Positions 17,426-26,583 are shown, counted from the first letter of the stretch. The stretch is DNA of 64,000 bases from an uncultured Massilia sp. (GCF_913773735.1 NZ_CAJYEB010000023.1:434001-498000); one strand, 5' to 3'. Made by a program: numbers and translations. The notes: generated from the letters alone by a model not told the origin.

Positions 17426-17725
17426 TCAGGCGCCGTCCGGCTCGCCGCCGCCGAAGGCCTTGCGCAGCGCGTCCGGATCGATGGCGCCCTTGCCGGCGGC
17501 GGCGCCACCGCTGGCGCGTCCGCGCCGGCCGGTGAATTCTTCTTCGATGTTGTCGCGGTAGTAGCTCCAGGGCGCGGCGGAGGACGACAGCTTGCGCCAG
17601 GTCTCGGTGCCGACCGCGTCGTAGTCGATGGCGCTGCCGTCGTCGAACTCCACGCGCAGCGTGCGCGCCCGCGCGTCGTAGCCGATGGCGCGCAGCTTGC
17701 CGGCGTTGATCTTCTTCATTTCCAT
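17426..17725 (-). CDS. KTSC domain protein
   Basis: A 99-aa protein. Residues 8-68 match the small KTSC domain (AIGYDARARTLRVEFDDGSA, then a Tyr-rich end SYYRDNIEEEF), which also occurs fused to lysyl-tRNA synthetases; its role is unknown. The C-terminal 30 residues are Gly/Ala-rich and end with a short helix containing DPDALRKAFGGGE. Convergent with acs. Confidence 0.8.
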   Translation of the reverse strand: MEMKKINAGKLRAIGYDARARTLRVEFDDGSAIDYDAVGTETWRKLSSSAAPWSYYRDNIEEEFTGRRGRASGGAAAGKGAIDPDALRKAFGGGEPDGA

Positions 17726-17801
17726 GATGGCCCCCCTAGTTGCACCCTGTCGTAAACGTCACCGGAGCGATACCGTTGACCGGCGCATGGCGCGACCATC
17801 C

Positions 17802-17876
17802 GGTGGGCACGGGGTGCCCACCCTACGGCGGCATACGGTATGTAGGGTGGGCATGTGAGGCCGGGGGCCTCACATG
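17802..17876. repeat. Intergenic repeat of a second family plus a perfect hairpin
   Basis: GGTGGGCACGGGGTGCCCAC followed by CCTACG at 17802-17826, and the reverse TAGGGTGGGCA at 17843-17853. Adjoining is CATGTGAGGCC-GGG-GGCCTCACATG (17852-17876), perfect 11-bp arms. A related sequence is at 59285-59371. Confidence 0.6.
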
Positions 17877-17918
17877 AAACGTGCCCACCATGCGCCGATG
17901 TTCTCCGACGCGCGGGGA

Positions 17919-20633
17919 TTATTGAAGTCGCTCCATCTTCTGCCGCACCTCCCCCGCGCCCGCGCCGTTCGGCGCCAGCGCCAGGTAGGTCTTGTACGCC
18001 GCCCTGGCCTTGGCGGCATCGCCCGAGCGCGCATAGGCGTCTCCCAGGTTCATGTAGGCGATCGCCCGCGACGGGTCCATGCGGATGGCATTCTCGAACC
18101 AGCGCGCGGCTTCCGCATAGCGCTCCTGCTTGTAGTAGACGAAGCCGAGGTTGTTGGCCGCCAGCGCGAAGTCGGGGCGCAGCTTGAGCGCCTCCGTGAA
18201 CTGCGCCTCGGCCTGCGCGTACTGCTTTTCCTTGTAGCGCTGCAGGCCGTGGTCGTTGGCGCGCTGCGCCTGCTGGCGGCTCGACACCGGCACCGCCGCC
18301 GGCGCCGTGATGGTCGCCGTGCCGCCCTGCAGGTCCTTCACCACCACGCTCGCCGCGGGCGCCGACGCCTGCGCATCGAGCTTGTTGTTGAGCGCGATGG
18401 CATCGTTCGACAACTGGGCCGTGGCGGTATTCAGGAACTCGGTTTCTTCCGGCAGCTCGAACACGAAGTCGCCGCCCTCCGAGCCGGGCAGGCTGCCGAA
18501 GGCGGGCGTCTGGCGCGACACGCTCGACACCGCCGGCGCCACGTAGGCCGCCAGTTCCGTCGCCGTGATCAGGCCGTCGCCGTTCAGGTCGGCCTTGCCG
18601 CCCATGCCCTGCATCAGCGTCCAGGTGAACACCGAGTGGCCGTTCGGGCCGCCATCCGACACCAGCTGGTCGGCGCCGCCGGCCGTCAGCATCTGGCGCC
18701 CGAGGCGGCGCGCGTTATCGCGCAGGAAGGAGGCGTTGGCGCCGCCGCGCGTCAGTCCCAGGCCGCTGTAGCACGCGTCCATCACGAACAGCGCGTGCTT
18801 GGCCGGCAGGCTCTCGGCGATGTTCTGGATCTCCGTCATCGGAATCGCATCCGTCGCCAGCTGGTCCGGATCGGCATCGTAGGGAATGATGTAGCCGAGG
18901 TCGCGGCCGGAACTGAGCTTGCGCGTGGCGCCATGGCCCGCGAAGAACACGAAGATGCGGTCGTTCGGCTGCAGGTTGCCGTGCGCCAGCCTGTCGTGGA
19001 AGGCGGCCAGGATGCCGGTGCGCGTGGCCTGCTCGTTCCTCAACGTGATCACGCGCTCGGGCGCGAAGCCGAACTTCTGCACCAGCAGCTGGCCCACGCC
19101 CTCGGCATCGCGCACCGCATACTGCAGGCGCGGCCACTTCGGATAATTGTCGACCCCGACCAGGATCGCCCAGGAATTCGCGTAGCCGGTGGCGGCGGCG
19201 CGCGCCACCGGGGCCGCCTGCGCGGGCGCCGCGCCGCTGGCATGGAAGGCGCTGCCGTCCCAGCCGGCGAACTGGTAGCCTTCGGCGGCCAGGCGTTCCA
19301 GGATCGCCGGCAGCGCCTTCACGGTGCGCTCGTGGATGTCGTGGAACAGGATGATGCCGCGCTGTTCCTTGTCGACGGCGCGCAGCACGCGGTCGGCGAT
19401 GGAGGACGGCACCGGGTCGGCCCAGTCGAGCGAATCGATGTTCCACATGACCGACTTCAGGTGCGCGTGCTCCAGCATCTGCATGCCCTCTTGATTGCGC
19501 GCCCCGTACGGAAAGCGGAACAGGTTGGAGCGCTGCGGATCGACTGCCTTGAGCAGCGTGTCGGTGTCGAGGATCTCCGATTTCAGGCCGTCGCCGGAAC
19601 GCTTGGACAACTGCGCATGCGAAAAGCTGTGGTTGGCCAGCACATAGCCCTGCGCCTTGAGCTTGCGGCTGACCTGGGCGCCGGCGTTCAGCCTGGCGGC
19701 GCCGTTCGCATCGAGCGTGCCCAGGTTGCGGCCCACGTTGAAGAACACGGCCGGCGCATCGTACTGCTTGAGGATGGACGCGATCTCTTCGCTGTAGCGG
19801 CGGTGCGGGCCGTCGTCGAAGGTCAGCACGACGGTCTTCTTGGGCAGCGACTTGCCGAAGATCTCGGCCTCCTCGCGTGCCGTCGGCGCCGGCATGCTGG
19901 GCGTGTCCGTGGCGCCCGGATCGACGGGGACCGGTTCGGCCGGGTAGGGCAGCACGACGCCGTAGTCCTTGAGGATGCGTTCGCGCTGGTACAGCGTCTT
20001 GAGGTGGGCGACGTAGCTGTCCCACTTCTCGCGCTTGAGCACGATCGAGCGCGACTCGTAGCGGCCGAACACGGCGCGGATTTCCTTCTCGTAGGTGCGC
20101 TCGATCTCGGCCAGCGCGTCGAGGTCTTCCGAGATGCGCTTGTGCAGCTTGATCGCGGGCAGCGCCGACTCCTTCGCCACGTGCTCGAGCAGCGACTGCA
20201 GCGTCTCGCGGAAGGCCAGGCGGTCGGCGTCGTACAGGCCGTCGTTCGATTCCACGTAGTCGAGCAGGCCGCCGACCTGGTCGAAGCGCTGCGGATCCTG
20301 CGTCGCGAGCAGGGCGGCGAGGGCCGCATCCACCTTCGCGATGCGCTCCTGGTTCTCGTGGAAGATCTGCTGGCCGACGCGGTTCGTCTCGGCGCGCGCC
20401 GCGGTGGCCAGCGCTTCCTCGTCCAGCGTGAGCACGATCATCTTGCGGTAGGCGTCGAGCAGCTGGCGCAGGTCGGCGGCGATGGCGGCAACGGCGGTGG
20501 ACTGGGCCGCGGTCGTGGCCGCCGGCGGCGCGGGCGGTTCGCCCGCTGGCCTGCGGGCGACCAGCCAGGTGCCGCTGGCGGCGCCGGCAGCGGCGACGGC
20601 AAAGATGATGGCGTAGAGGGATCGGCGTTTCAC
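17919..20633 (-). CDS. Membrane-anchored polysaccharide deacetylase / caspase-like / TPR fusion protein
   Basis: A 904-aa multidomain protein. Residues 1-30 are a signal anchor (basic start, one hydrophobic helix), so the rest is probably periplasmic. Residues 45-225 are helical. Residues 265-465 are a NodB-type deacetylase: TFDDGP (D273, D274), NHSFSH (H335, H339), FRFPYG (372-377) and FHDIH (H431). Residues 485-730 are a caspase-like (peptidase C14) domain with His in FFAGHG (H567) and Cys in MDACYSG (C621). An EF-hand-like DLNGDGLITATEL lies at 682-694. Residues 790-890 hold about three TPR units. Each catalytic set appears intact. The gene stands alone. Function is inferred: cell-wall or capsule sugar deacetylation together with a protease or signalling domain. 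I know both domains separately but not this pairing as a described system. Confidence 0.85.
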   Translation of the reverse strand: MKRRSLYAIIFAVAAAGAASGTWLVARRPAGEPPAPPAATTAAQSTAVAAIAADLRQLLDAYRKMIVLTLDEEALATAARAETNRVGQQIFHENQERIAKVDAALAALLATQDPQRFDQVGGLLDYVESNDGLYDADRLAFRETLQSLLEHVAKESALPAIKLHKRISEDLDALAEIERTYEKEIRAVFGRYESRSIVLKREKWDSYVAHLKTLYQRERILKDYGVVLPYPAEPVPVDPGATDTPSMPAPTAREEAEIFGKSLPKKTVVLTFDDGPHRRYSEEIASILKQYDAPAVFFNVGRNLGTLDANGAARLNAGAQVSRKLKAQGYVLANHSFSHAQLSKRSGDGLKSEILDTDTLLKAVDPQRSNLFRFPYGARNQEGMQMLEHAHLKSVMWNIDSLDWADPVPSSIADRVLRAVDKEQRGIILFHDIHERTVKALPAILERLAAEGYQFAGWDGSAFHASGAAPAQAAPVARAAATGYANSWAILVGVDNYPKWPRLQYAVRDAEGVGQLLVQKFGFAPERVITLRNEQATRTGILAAFHDRLAHGNLQPNDRIFVFFAGHGATRKLSSGRDLGYIIPYDADPDQLATDAIPMTEIQNIAESLPAKHALFVMDACYSGLGLTRGGANASFLRDNARRLGRQMLTAGGADQLVSDGGPNGHSVFTWTLMQGMGGKADLNGDGLITATELAAYVAPAVSSVSRQTPAFGSLPGSEGGDFVFELPEETEFLNTATAQLSNDAIALNNKLDAQASAPAASVVVKDLQGGTATITAPAAVPVSSRQQAQRANDHGLQRYKEKQYAQAEAQFTEALKLRPDFALAANNLGFVYYKQERYAEAARWFENAIRMDPSRAIAYMNLGDAYARSGDAAKARAAYKTYLALAPNGAGAGEVRQKMERLQ

Positions 20634-20837
20634 GGTATGGAAGTTGGCATTGTTTTATCTTGGCAACAATACCATTACCGTGCTGTGCTACGCCAAGAAA
20701 AACGCAAGACCTGTGGCGGCGCAAGCGCTAGCCGCGGGCGGGGGGCGTTCGCGTCGCACGGCGTGCGCTTGCGGGTCTTGTACTGCCGGGAATCCTTGCT
20801 ATAATAGGCGGCTTCGCAGAGATGCGAACACCCATCA

Positions 20838-20928
20838 GGAGAGATGGATGAGTGGTTTAAGTCGCACGCCTGGAAAGCGTGTATAGGTTCATAGCCTATC
20901 GGGGGTTCGAATCCCCCTCTCTCCGCCA
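20838..20928 (+). tRNA. tRNA-Ser (GGA anticodon)
   Basis: Acceptor stem GGAGAGA/TCTCTCC, anticodon stem CACGC/GCGTG with loop CTGGAAA, long variable arm (TATAGGTTCATAGCCTA), T arm GGGGGTTCGAATCCCCC and encoded CCA. The long variable arm confirms the Ser class. Confidence 0.96.
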
Positions 20929-21257
20929 GCATTCTTAAATTGACAGAAATCGTTGATTACAAAGCGTTTTTCCACTTGAACGTCTCTGCTGTTTGGAGTA
21001 ACTGTTTGGAGTAGGAAAGGCGCTTTTTGCGTTCTACGTAACTTGATTGCCTTCTTTTGAAGCTTGTGTCGAAGCCGTCCTTTAGATGGTGGCGCACGTG
21101 CTGAGTGACCAATCCTAAGTGTTAAACATCCTTTCGGGCAATGACTAACGTTTGTCTGTTGGGGCGGTTGGTCTGGCGTGCCCAACATTGCAAATTCACA
21201 CGTTGGTTTCGGTGGCGCTTCCCATGTGTCAGCCATTGCCGACAACATAGAACTCGC
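20929..21257. other. Non-coding stretch downstream of tRNA-Ser
   Basis: No gene supported. A minus-strand frame crosses it but is a fusion of the gyrA-like fragment with sequence antisense to tRNA-Ser. The DNA is lower in GC than the surrounding core genes, which suggests inserted or decaying DNA. Confidence 0.5.
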
Positions 21258-21386
21258 TCCCTTCAGAGCATCAGGCAACCTTCGCCCCACGATCACGCTC
21301 ATGGCGTAGTCGAGGTAAGACTTTCGCATCTCTTCTTCAAGAGAAATCGGGACAGTCTCCTTGGCGAACTGGTCAGCTTTGTCCAA
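21258..21386 (-). pseudogene. Fragment of the 5' end of gyrA
   Basis: About 43 codons read DQFAKETVPISLEEEMRKSY and then LDYAMSVIVGRRLPD, which is the conserved N-terminus of DNA gyrase subunit A up to the start of the DNA-binding region; the residues that should follow (VRDGLKPVHRR) are missing and the frame changes to unrelated sequence. The normal ATG is replaced; the frame now could start at TTG 21386, which has GGAG five bases upstream. It is therefore a remnant of a duplicated or displaced gyrA end, perhaps still translatable as a short peptide. The complete gyrA is not in the window. Confidence 0.7.
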
Positions 21387-21510
21387 AGTAACTCCAGTGT
21401 ATGCTTGCTTAATGCCCTAGCTACGCTGCCTTGGCGAGTGTCTGTTTAACGGGCACACGCTGGCTGGAGGATCAACCTCCGGGACACGAAAAGTTTACTT
21501 CTGAGTTGGG

Positions 21511-21732
21511 CTATTTGTTCGTCTTGTCATCGTCTTCCTTCTGACGTGTTTTCAAACGGTTTCGAAGACCTCCAATTGCCACGCGGAGGGCGAGCACCTT
21601 TAGGCATGTGCTGGCCGTTGCATAGTTATCCTGTCCTATTGCTCCGATCAAAGTGATGTAAATTGCCGCGTTGGTTTGAACGTGCTTCAGCGTTTGCTCT
21701 GCAAGCCGCTTGAAGCGGTTTTGATGTGACAA
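21511..21732 (-). CDS. 73-residue hypothetical protein (TTG start)
   Basis: The frame starts with TTG at 21732 behind GGAGGAAAC, a near-perfect ribosome site, which is the main reason to believe it. The product is basic at both ends with a more hydrophobic middle (AAIYITLIGAIG) and a charged tail KTRQKEDDDKTNK. No family recognised. It lies in the low-GC island beside tRNA-Ser together with the gyrA fragment, so it may be cargo of a small integrated element. Confidence 0.5.
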   Translation of the reverse strand: MSHQNRFKRLAEQTLKHVQTNAAIYITLIGAIGQDNYATASTCLKVLALRVAIGGLRNRLKTRQKEDDDKTNK

Positions 21733-22211
21733 GTTTCCTCCAATGTTTAGATTGGAGGTTGCCGCACTCTTACATGTCGACCCGGCGTAGCTGCACAGGT
21801 ACGTCCCGGATATGGAGGGGCTTGCTAGTATTTCAAGAGGTCACTTCAAGCCTCTGTGGCTGAGGTAGGCCCAATTTGCCTATGCACTTGACCCACCTCA
21901 GGTCATGAGGGGTAAAAAGTCAGGCTCACCATCGTCTTCGTCGAGGAGGCGGGTACCAAGGAAACTGGCGTCGATCTGAATCGCCCGGCTTTCAGGGAGG
22001 CCGTTAAGTAAGAGTCCGGCAACAATACCCCGTCTGCTTAAACACTTCACTGAACCCATCCAGCACCGCATCCCACATCCGCGCTTCACCTGAACGGCGA
22101 ACCGGTCATGCCCGGACGGGAAGACCAGCCTGCCATCGCTTTCGCCTCCCGCCGCACCGGCACGTCGCCCCGTCCTGCCCCGGGGCGACGGTCTTCCTGC
22201 CAACGATACGG
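21733..22211. other. Intergenic stretch, no gene seen
   Basis: About 480 bases. The left half is AT-rich relative to the core and the right half contains one degenerate REP-like unit (GTCGCCCCG...CGGGGCGACGG near 22152-22181). No supported frame on either strand. Confidence 0.45.
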
Positions 22212-22826
22212 TCAGCCAGACAGACCCTGGCGCTTCGAACCCCGCCGCCGCGCCACCCCCATCCCCAGCAGCGCCGCCCCCAGCAGCGACAGCGTTGCCG
22301 GCTCCGGCACCTCGCCGGTCGGCGGCTCCGGATCGACGGTCGCGAAGACCAGGTTGTCGATTTCCGCGCCGATGCCGCCGGTCACGAAGATGTCCAGCGA
22401 CGTCAAGCCGGTCAGGCCCGCCAGCGCATAGGTGACGAACGAGTCCAGCGTGATGTCGACGCTCTTGCTCACGGTCTGGTTGTCGCCGTAGTGGCCGACG
22501 AAGTGGAGGGTGCCGTCGCTGAGGAAGCCCGCGGCGTCGAGACTGGTCAGGGAGAACGGCGACGTGCCGGTCAGCGTCAGCGAGGTGCCGGACGCGCAGG
22601 CGTCGCTGTCCAATGCGCAGAACGCCAGCGTGCGCGTGCCGTTGCCGTCGCGGATGGCAGCGGCGCCGTACTGCCAGTTGTGGACCGTGATCGTGAGGCC
22701 GTTGGTGTCGTACACGGCGGGTAGTACGTCGGTGCCCGTGTCGCCCTCGAAATCCAGTACGGTGGCATGGGCGTTCAGCGATAGTGCGAGTGTTGCCGCC
22801 ATCAAGGCGTTGACAAGCGTTTTCAA
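22212..22826 (-). CDS. PEP-CTERM exported protein
   Basis: A 204-aa protein starting at TTG 22826, placed six bases after AAGGAGGG; a longer frame lacks a ribosome site. Residues 1-21 form a signal peptide (KTLVNALMAATLALSLNAHA). The mature part is a beta-rich domain with two Cys (FCALDSDAC). The C-terminus is VPEPATLSLLGAALLGMGVA followed by RRR, the PEP-CTERM sorting signal cut by exosortase. Such proteins are exported with extracellular polysaccharide in betaproteobacteria; the specific ligand is unknown. Confidence 0.88.
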   Translation of the reverse strand: MKTLVNALMAATLALSLNAHATVLDFEGDTGTDVLPAVYDTNGLTITVHNWQYGAAAIRDGNGTRTLAFCALDSDACASGTSLTLTGTSPFSLTSLDAAGFLSDGTLHFVGHYGDNQTVSKSVDITLDSFVTYALAGLTGLTSLDIFVTGGIGAEIDNLVFATVDPEPPTGEVPEPATLSLLGAALLGMGVARRRGSKRQGLSG

Positions 22827-23131
22827 GACTCCCTCCTTGGGTTGGTCGCCAGGCACCGTTGCCGGGCAGCGCCAGCCACGCAAAATCCATGCCCTGAATG
22901 TGAACCTTGAGAAATCAACGGTTTGCAAAATGCGGAGAGCGACGGGCCGCGCCGGATGTCAGGTTTTTCGACATCGCGGGCACTGCTTAAACGAAGGGCA
23001 CGCCAGCGAAACCCGCATGGTTGCTGGGTTTGACAATGTAGATTGCTTAGTTCTCCACAGAAAATGTGGATATCTCCAGGCCGATCCACCGTGGCTGGAC
23101 CGTGTATTGCAGTGGTCCGGGCCGGCCGGCA
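22827..23131. other. Intergenic stretch, no gene seen
   Basis: About 300 bases between the PEP-CTERM gene start and the PAS protein stop. I see no terminator, repeat or supported frame. Confidence 0.4.
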
Positions 23132-24094
23132 TCATGCGCCGCCCATCCTCCCGCCATCCCCGCCATCCCCGGCGACCACGAACGCCGCCGCCGCCCCGCG
23201 CACGCGCCCGCCCTCGTCGCGCAGCGGTACGGCGTGCATCACCACCTGCATGACGTGGCCGTCGGCGAAGCGGATCGCCAGTTCGGCGCCGCGCGTTTCC
23301 ACGCCGGTGGCGGCGGCGCGCTGCAGCGGCAGGCGGTCGGGGGCGACCGGGTTGCCGTCGGCGTACACGTCGAAGGCCCGGATCCCGGGGCCGGTCACGG
23401 ACGGGCTTTCGCCCGGGCCCAGGCGCAGCAGGCGCCGCCCGGCGGCGTTGACCGTCACCTGGTGGCACTGGCGGTCGTGCGCGAGGAACACGGCGACCGG
23501 CGTCGCCTCCATCACGCCTTCCAGCTCGGCGACGCGGCGCCGTTCGCGCCGTTCGCTGTCGCGCAGGGCGGCGGCCAGGCGCTGCTGCTCGGTGATGTCC
23601 TCCACCGCCACCGACACGCCCAGCACGTCGCGGCCGCGGCCGAACACGGGGTGCACGTCCAGGCGCCAGGTGCGCCGGCGCTCCGGCTGCGCCGCGGTGA
23701 CGCCGTCGATCACGAGGCCGACGACCGGCTTCCTGGTTTCCATCGCCTGGCGGAACGCGGCTTCCGACACGTCGGCCACGCCCGGCACGAGCTCGCGCAG
23801 CGGCCGGCCGATGTGGTCGTCGGCGGGCACGCCATTGATCTCCGCCAGCAGGCGGTTGATGCGCACGAAGCGTCCTTCGGCATCGAACACCGCCATGCCG
23901 AGCGGCGCCTGTTCGAACAGCGATTCCAGGTCCAGCAGGCCGCGCCGCATGCCCCGCGTCTCGCGCTCGAGCACGGCGATGCGCTGCTGCTGGCGCGCGA
24001 GCACGACGGCAGCGGCCAGTGCGAGCGGCACCAGCATCAGCAGGTGCGCGGTGCTTGCGACGAACAAGTGACCTCCTGTCCCGGCGGATGGCAT
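23132..24094 (-). CDS. Membrane-anchored double-PAS protein without an output domain
   Basis: Up to 320 aa; the start is uncertain (ATG 24094, or an internal start near LFVASTAHLL). A single hydrophobic helix at about residues 14-34 is followed by a short coiled coil (LARQQQRIAVLERET). PAS 1 covers about 55-170 (EQAPLGMAVFDAEGRFVRIN, ending VEDITEQQRL). PAS 2 covers about 190-310 (MEATPVAVFLAHDRQCHQVT). The protein then ends in a Gly-rich tail without histidine kinase, GGDEF, EAL or methyl-accepting domain. It may sense a ligand and signal through a partner, or be a truncated sensor. Confidence 0.75.
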   Translation of the reverse strand: MPSAGTGGHLFVASTAHLLMLVPLALAAAVVLARQQQRIAVLERETRGMRRGLLDLESLFEQAPLGMAVFDAEGRFVRINRLLAEINGVPADDHIGRPLRELVPGVADVSEAAFRQAMETRKPVVGLVIDGVTAAQPERRRTWRLDVHPVFGRGRDVLGVSVAVEDITEQQRLAAALRDSERRERRRVAELEGVMEATPVAVFLAHDRQCHQVTVNAAGRRLLRLGPGESPSVTGPGIRAFDVYADGNPVAPDRLPLQRAAATGVETRGAELAIRFADGHVMQVVMHAVPLRDEGGRVRGAAAAFVVAGDGGDGGRMGGA

Positions 24095-24332
24095 TTAACA
24101 ATTATAGCCACCTTGCACTAAAGAAAATCATGGCATATGAGAAATTTCTTTGATTTTTTTTGCAAGCCCGTCGACGGCTTTGCCATCGTAGTTTTACGAG
24201 TATCGACAACTTGGCTTTTGCATAATAATTTCGTCGTTGGCAATACCAAGATCCGACGGTCGCGTCCGCATGTCCCGTCCCGGGACCACGTCACATCCTG
24301 CGGAGGCGACGTCCACATATTACGGAGGCAGC

Positions 24333-25733
24333 TTGTCGTTCCTGATCGTCCTCGCCGCACTGGCGTTCCTCATGTTCGCGGCCTACCGCGGCTACAGCGT
24401 CATCCTGTTCGCACCCGTGGCCGCGCTCGGCGCGGTCCTGCTCACCGATCCCGGCGCCGTGGCGCCGGTGTTTTCCGGCATCTTCATGGAAAAGATGGTC
24501 GGCTTCGTCAAGCTGTACTTCCCCGTGTTCATGCTCGGGGCCGTGTTCGGCAAGGTGATCGAGCTGTCCGGCTTTTCCGAAGCCATCGTCCAGGCGGCGA
24601 TCCGCTACATCGGCCGCGCGCGCGCGAACGCGGTGATCGTCGCCGTGTGCGCGCTGCTGACCTACGGCGGGGTGTCGCTGTTCGTCGTCGTGTTCGCCGT
24701 GTATCCGTTCGCCGCCGAGCTGTACCGCCAGAGCGATATCCCGAAGCGCCTGATGCCCGGCGCGATCGCGCTCGGCGCCTTTTCGTTCACGATGGATTCG
24801 CTGCCCGGCACGCCGCAGATCCAGAACATCATCCCGACCACCTTCTTCAAGACCACGTCTTGGGCCGCGCCGGTGCTGGGCACGATCGGTTCGCTGTTCA
24901 TCGTCGCCGTCGGCCTGGCCTACCTGGAATGGCGCCGCCGCGCCGCGATGGCGAAGGGCGAGGGCTACGGCCGCGCGCTCGTCAACGAGCCGGAGCGCAC
25001 CGCGTCCGTGGCGCTGCCGCATCCGGCGCTGGCGATCCTGCCGCTGGTGCTGGTCGGCGTGGCCAACTTCGCCTTCACGCGCATGATCCCGGCCTGGTAC
25101 GGCGACAGCTACACGGTGGCGCCCGAGATCCTGCCGGGCGTGCACGCGCCGGTGACGGCCACCATCAAGACCGTGGTCGCGATCTGGTCGGTCGAGGCGG
25201 CGCTGCTGCTGGGGATCCTGCTGACGGTCGCCACCGCGTTCCGGCGCGTCGGCGCGCGCTTCGCCGACGGCTCCAGGGCGGCCGTCGGCGGCGCGCTGCT
25301 GGCCGCGATGAACACGGCGTCCGAGTACGGCTTCGGCGGCGTGATCGCGGCGCTGCCCGGCTTCCTCGTCGTGGGCGACGCCCTCAAGCGCATCCCCGAT
25401 CCGCTGGTCAACGCGGCCGTCTCGGTCAGCTCGCTGGCCGGCATCACCGGCTCGGCGTCGGGCGGCATGAGCATCGCGCTGGCGGCGATGTCGGACCTGT
25501 TCATCCGCGGCGCCGAAGCCGCCCACATCCCGCTGGAGGTGCTGCACCGCGTGGTGGCGATGGCCAGCGGCGGCATGGACACGCTGCCGCACAACGGCGC
25601 CGTCATCACGCTGCTGGCGGTGACGGGACTGACGCACCGCGAGTCCTACCGCGAGATCTTCGCCGTCACCGTCATCAAGACGGCGGCCGTGTTCTTCGTG
25701 ATCGGCGTGTACTACCTGACCGGGCTGGTCTGA
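24333..25733 (+). CDS. GntP-family permease
   Basis: A 466-aa inner-membrane transporter with about 12 hydrophobic segments. TTG 24333 is chosen as start because GGAGG lies five bases upstream and the family begins with the following SFLIVLAALAFLMFAAYRGY; upstream in-frame starts add a non-conserved polar stretch. Typical features are the re-entrant motifs SFTMDSLPGTPQIQNIIPTT and the C-terminal repeat GGMDTLPHNGAVITLL. The family carries gluconate and other hydroxy acids with protons; the actual substrate here cannot be told. It stands alone, upstream of the convergent hydrolase gene. Confidence 0.85.
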   Translation: MSFLIVLAALAFLMFAAYRGYSVILFAPVAALGAVLLTDPGAVAPVFSGIFMEKMVGFVKLYFPVFMLGAVFGKVIELSGFSEAIVQAAIRYIGRARANAVIVAVCALLTYGGVSLFVVVFAVYPFAAELYRQSDIPKRLMPGAIALGAFSFTMDSLPGTPQIQNIIPTTFFKTTSWAAPVLGTIGSLFIVAVGLAYLEWRRRAAMAKGEGYGRALVNEPERTASVALPHPALAILPLVLVGVANFAFTRMIPAWYGDSYTVAPEILPGVHAPVTATIKTVVAIWSVEAALLLGILLTVATAFRRVGARFADGSRAAVGGALLAAMNTASEYGFGGVIAALPGFLVVGDALKRIPDPLVNAAVSVSSLAGITGSASGGMSIALAAMSDLFIRGAEAAHIPLEVLHRVVAMASGGMDTLPHNGAVITLLAVTGLTHRESYREIFAVTVIKTAAVFFVIGVYYLTGLV

Positions 25734-25746
25734 GCCGGCGCGGCGT

Positions 25747-26583
25747 TCACTCGCCCATGCGCACCAGCCAGTCGCGCAGCGGGCGCGCCGCGTCTTCCCA
25801 GCGCGGATCGAGCATCAGCGCGTGGGCCAGGCGCGGCACCAGCACCGGCGCGACGCCGTAGTAGGTGGCCGTGCCCTGGACGGCGTCGGCGCGGATGAAG
25901 CGGTCGTCCAGGCCGCCCAGCACGAACATCGGCGGCGCCTGCCAGGGCATCGGCGCGAACGGACGCCAGCCCTGCAGCTCGACGCCGACGTGGCGCGATT
26001 CGCCCTGCACGCGGCCGGCGAAGCGCGCGTACTCGGCGTCCGGCAGGTCGTCGGAAAACAGGTGGCGGCGCATGACGGCCGGGTCGAGCATCTGCGCGTC
26101 GCTCAGGCGCGCGACCTGCTGGAACAGCTCGGGCGAATTGAGCCACATCTGCCAGGCCGAATAGGCCAGGCCCCAGGGCGGCACCGACGCCAGCAGCGCG
26201 GCGCCCGCCGCATGGCCGCCGCCGCGCAGCCAGTCCTGCACGACGGCGCCGCCGAGCGAATGGCCGACCACGACCAGCGGCGCGTCGCCGCTGCCGCGCA
26301 GTTGCGCGACGGTGCGGCGCAGGTCCTCGGTGTAGTCGCCCAGGCGCCAGTCGTTCAGGCGCTCGGCGCCGTCGCTGTTGCCGTGGCCGCGCAGGCTGAG
26401 GGCGTGGACCTCGAAGCCGGCGTCGGCGAGATAGGGCATGAAGTGTTCTTCCCACACCCAGGCGCCGACGCAGATGCCGTGCACGAGGAGCAGGCGCGGG
26501 GCGTTGGGACGGGGCGTGGCGGGACGGCGGACGATGGTTTCGAGTTGCAGCATGGCGGCGGCCTGGAACGATTTCGCCTTCAT
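25747..26583 (-). CDS. Alpha/beta hydrolase
   Basis: About 278 aa from ATG 26583 (ATG 26553 is also possible; neither has a clear ribosome site). The oxyanion-hole region is LLLVHGICVGAWVWE near residue 35, the nucleophile elbow is VVGHSLGG near 120, an acid is likely in GGLDDRFIRAD and the catalytic His in RLAHALML near the C-terminus. The cap domain between is helical. The layout is that of esterases, lipases and C-C hydrolases; the substrate is unknown. Convergent with the GntP permease, 14 bases apart. Confidence 0.82.
   Translation of the reverse strand: MKAKSFQAAAMLQLETIVRRPATPRPNAPRLLLVHGICVGAWVWEEHFMPYLADAGFEVHALSLRGHGNSDGAERLNDWRLGDYTEDLRRTVAQLRGSGDAPLVVVGHSLGGAVVQDWLRGGGHAAGAALLASVPPWGLAYSAWQMWLNSPELFQQVARLSDAQMLDPAVMRRHLFSDDLPDAEYARFAGRVQGESRHVGVELQGWRPFAPMPWQAPPMFVLGGLDDRFIRADAVQGTATYYGVAPVLVPRLAHALMLDPRWEDAARPLRDWLVRMGE

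Noticed and set aside
17874-20804. Very long plus-strand frame opposite the deacetylase-caspase gene
   Set aside because: High GC leaves long antisense frames open; its translation is His/Arg/Val-rich with no domains.
20889-21260. Minus-strand frame ending GGERGIRTPDRL
   Set aside because: The end is the antisense of tRNA-Ser, a well-known false frame. Only the gyrA-like first part is meaningful.
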